In this document: piece after piece, positions 62,177-64,000 of the stretch | Numbering within the stretch: the first letter of the stretch is position 1 | Layout of the letters: each line of letters opens with the position of its first letter | Origin: Acidobacteria bacterium UBA2161 | GTDB taxonomy: Bacteria; Acidobacteriota; Vicinamibacteria; Vicinamibacterales; UBA823 | DNA length: 64,000 bases | NCBI GenBank assembly: GCA_002328835.1 | Contig: DCWN01000017.1 | Coordinates: 172,751 to 236,750 of the forward strand | Direction of reading: 5' to 3' | Translations under genes and position numbers: made by a program | The notes under the pieces: generated by a model | What the model was told of the DNA's origin: nothing | Seen by the model: the letters and a program-made list of their open reading frames with translations, nothing else | Database searches by the model: none

Positions 62177-63846
62177 AGCATCCGGCGCACCTCGCTGTCG
62201 TCGCCGGTCAATTGCCACCGAAGCAGGGACACCGGGATCACGCCGGCCGCACTCAGTTCGTCCATGAACCCGCGGATCGAGAACTCGTCGCCCAGGTCGA
62301 GGGCGCGTTCGGCGAGCAGTTTCTCGATCTCGATCTTCCCCATGATGTAGCTGGTGCCGTAGCCAGGTTGGGACAGATAGAGGTGCTGTTCGCCCATGAC
62401 GGTGTTGCTGTCGGCCGGCATCCAGCCACGCGGCGTCCATCGGGAGGCGAACTCGGCCGCGTCTTCCATGGAGTACTCCAGGCCGTGCATCATCAGGCCG
62501 CCGAGCGCGCGCGCGGCGCGCTGCGCCAGCATGATCTGGATGATTTCCCGGCCGCGCGGACGCGCGTCGAACAACCCGGCGTGCATCGTCCACTCCTCCA
62601 TCCCGGTGGCCAGACCCTCGGACCGCTGATCGAAGATGTTGAAGAGCGACGGCACGCGGCGAATCGGGCTCGCGTGTGGCTCGAGCTCCATGCGGGCCAG
62701 CTCGGTCCAGTGGATGCTATGCGTCCGCATCGCCACCGGATCGCGGTACGACACCTCGCTGAAGAAGCCGCGGGGGCCCTCGACCGGCGGCGGCGCGTAG
62801 CTGCCGATCTTCGCGCGCATCGCCGGGGCCATGTAGTCGCGGACAGTGATGATCTCTTCCTCGTCGAGAAACCCGACCAATTCGTCGACCGAGGCGCTGA
62901 ACCGCCGGTCGTACTCGTCGGCGGACGCGACAACCGGCAGAGGCGGCAGGTCGCGATTCCGGTGCTCCAGCAGCCGCAACGTGGCGTGCGACCGCGCGAG
63001 CTCGTGACGCATGATCGCGACCTCGTCCTCCCAGGTGTACGGCACGAGGTGGACGTTCTGCAGATACCAGGTGTACTCGTCCTTCCCGACCCCGGACGGG
63101 CCGCGTTTGGACGGCAACTCGCGCTCGAGCCAGAAGCCGAACTGCACCGTCGCATCACGGGCCTGGTCGACCGCGTCATCGAGACCACCGCTCGTGCCCG
63201 CCACACGCTCGGCGAGCGATTCGAGCGTCGAGACCTGACCCTGCATCGAGCGGATCCCGCCGGTCCAGAGATCGCGCGCATTCTCGACCAGGTTCGACTG
63301 CGCCTGCTGCAGGAGCGGCGCGACCGTCCTGAGCCGGGCCGCGAGCCCCGCCGCGTCGCCGGCATCCAGCGGGTAGTCGTAGGTCCACAGATCGATCCAG
63401 CCGTCGGCGACCGGCCCTTCGTGTGCGGGCACGTCGCTCTGGGATGCGAAGACCGTCGCGTAGAAGCCCGGGTCGCGGGCCCACGGCCGGCGAACGCGAT
63501 GGTCGAAGTCGAGGCCGTTCATCTCGGCTCGAACCAGGACGTGGTCGACCTGCTGCTCGACCGGCCAGCCGCTCGGGTCGATCGCCGCCAGGCGTGCCTG
63601 ATAGGTCGCCAGGTCCGCGTGCTGCGCCGCCATCGCCTCGGCGGAGTAGTTCGGCACGCCGTCGACGCGCACCGGCGCCGCGAACGCGCGCCAGTCGTCG
63701 AAGAGCGCCGTGAGGTCGTCGTAGCTCGCGCTGCCGAGAATCTCCGCCTCGGGCGCCAAGGACGTCGAGGCGTCACGTTCCGATGAACAGGCGGCAATCG
63801 CGACGATCGCGATCACGATGGTTGGGTACGAACGCCATCGACGCAT
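62155..63846 (-). CDS. DUF885 lipoprotein (putative metallopeptidase-like)
   Basis: A 563-residue DUF885 protein. The signal ends in a good lipobox (AIVAIAAC), so it is a lipoprotein. Family segments are VRAEMNGLDFDHR, MRHELARSHATLR, and the late QPGYGTSYIMGKIEIEKLL. DUF885 proteins resemble M32-type peptidases, but a clear HExxH is not obvious; the region MEEWTMHAGLFD, just before a conserved basic helix, is where the active site is usually placed. ATG 63846 with GGAGG upstream begins the lipoprotein signal. Confidence 0.85.
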   Translation of the reverse strand: MRRWRSYPTIVIAIVAIAACSSERDASTSLAPEAEILGSASYDDLTALFDDWRAFAAPVRVDGVPNYSAEAMAAQHADLATYQARLAAIDPSGWPVEQQVDHVLVRAEMNGLDFDHRVRRPWARDPGFYATVFASQSDVPAHEGPVADGWIDLWTYDYPLDAGDAAGLAARLRTVAPLLQQAQSNLVENARDLWTGGIRSMQGQVSTLESLAERVAGTSGGLDDAVDQARDATVQFGFWLERELPSKRGPSGVGKDEYTWYLQNVHLVPYTWEDEVAIMRHELARSHATLRLLEHRNRDLPPLPVVASADEYDRRFSASVDELVGFLDEEEIITVRDYMAPAMRAKIGSYAPPPVEGPRGFFSEVSYRDPVAMRTHSIHWTELARMELEPHASPIRRVPSLFNIFDQRSEGLATGMEEWTMHAGLFDARPRGREIIQIMLAQRAARALGGLMMHGLEYSMEDAAEFASRWTPRGWMPADSNTVMGEQHLYLSQPGYGTSYIMGKIEIEKLLAERALDLGDEFSIRGFMDELSAAGVIPVSLLRWQLTGDDSEVRRMLQGDPAS

Positions 63847-63934
63847 TGCGGTACCTCCGGGCAAGACGGAATGGAGCCAGACTCGCGACCATCCTGGCCC
63901 GCCACGCACAGGCTGTCAACGCGGAGCGAGTCTA

Positions 63935-64000
63935 GGCGCGCACGGCGCGCCTCGCGGCGTCCGGAGTGGGGCACTCGGGGTCCCCGCGGAGGACGCCGCG
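63935..64000. repeat. Nested inverted repeats at window end
   Basis: GGCGCGC (63935-63941) and GCGCGCC (63945-63951) form a perfect hairpin with loop ACG. Immediately after, CGCGGCGTCC (63953-63962) pairs with GGACGCCGCG (63991-64000), and inside this 10-base outer stem are GAGTG (63964-63968)/CACTC (63972-63976) and the palindrome GGGGTCCCC (63977-63985). The layout is that of a multi-branched structure. The element may continue beyond the edge. The rest of the gap from 63847 shows no gene. Confidence 0.45.

Overview
This is a GC-rich bacterial chromosomal window with third codon positions that are mostly G or C. It contains about 50 genes and no rRNA, tRNA, CRISPR array or transposase that I could recognise. 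An 808-residue MacB/FtsX-type permease of the kind common in Acidobacteriota (the 'ADOP' family) points to that phylum, perhaps a Vicinamibacteria-like lineage. So does the large set of secreted S9, DUF885, PIG-L, DUF5117-type and amidohydrolase enzymes. This placement is inference.

Region A (508-17636, plus strand) is the most interesting part. Twelve genes follow one another with almost every stop overlapping the next start (GTG inside the previous gene, ATGA, TAGTG, CTGA, GTGA), so they look like one translationally coupled operon. In order they encode: an indolepyruvate oxidoreductase alpha subunit fused to an FAD/NAD(P)H module and a ferredoxin; the beta subunit; hydantoinase/oxoprolinase HyuA and HyuB; an acyl-CoA dehydrogenase; the small and large subunits of a B12-dependent acyl-CoA mutase; a family III CoA-transferase; the FAD, 2Fe-2S and molybdopterin subunits of a xanthine-dehydrogenase-family hydroxylase; and a HisC-like aminotransferase. 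These families match, step for step, the known indoleacetate (iaa) degradation route of Aromatoleum: Mo-hydroxylation to the oxindole, ATP-dependent lactam opening, CoA transfer, aryl-succinyl/benzylmalonyl-CoA mutase, and decarboxylating dehydrogenase. Here the entry step appears to be transamination of tryptophan and oxidative decarboxylation of indolepyruvate to indoleacetyl-CoA. I therefore propose an O2-independent tryptophan to 2-aminocinnamoyl-CoA/anthraniloyl-CoA pathway. A 3-hydroxyacyl-CoA dehydrogenase, cut by the left edge, is transcribed divergently and could serve the following beta-oxidation step.

Region B (17602-27821) holds a Tat-exported thiamine-pyrophosphate enzyme, a divergent flavoprotein plus two-cluster ferredoxin pair (similar in layout to AprA/AprB), and a complete oligopeptide-type ABC importer on the minus strand (solute-binding lipoprotein, two permeases, two ATPases) preceded by a small membrane protein.

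Region C (27868-55387) is dominated by exported hydrolases: a CocE-type hydrolase, a PIG-L deacetylase, an esterase, D-aminoacylase, M20 peptidases, two S9 peptidases, a metzincin-like metalloprotease, a D-amino-acid dehydrogenase and a PhoD phosphatase. Together they suggest scavenging of peptides and N-acyl/D-amino acids. Two genes here look broken by out-of-frame internal deletions: an M20 peptidase at 40787-41934 and a small DUF3303-like gene at 36222-36346.

Region D (55425-64000) has an NmrA-type reductase, a four-gene MacB-like efflux or transport operon (adaptor, ATPase, two FtsX permeases), a type I sulfatase and a DUF885 lipoprotein. Two non-coding stretches (48360-48652 and 63935-64000) carry strong inverted repeats that I cannot assign to a known element.
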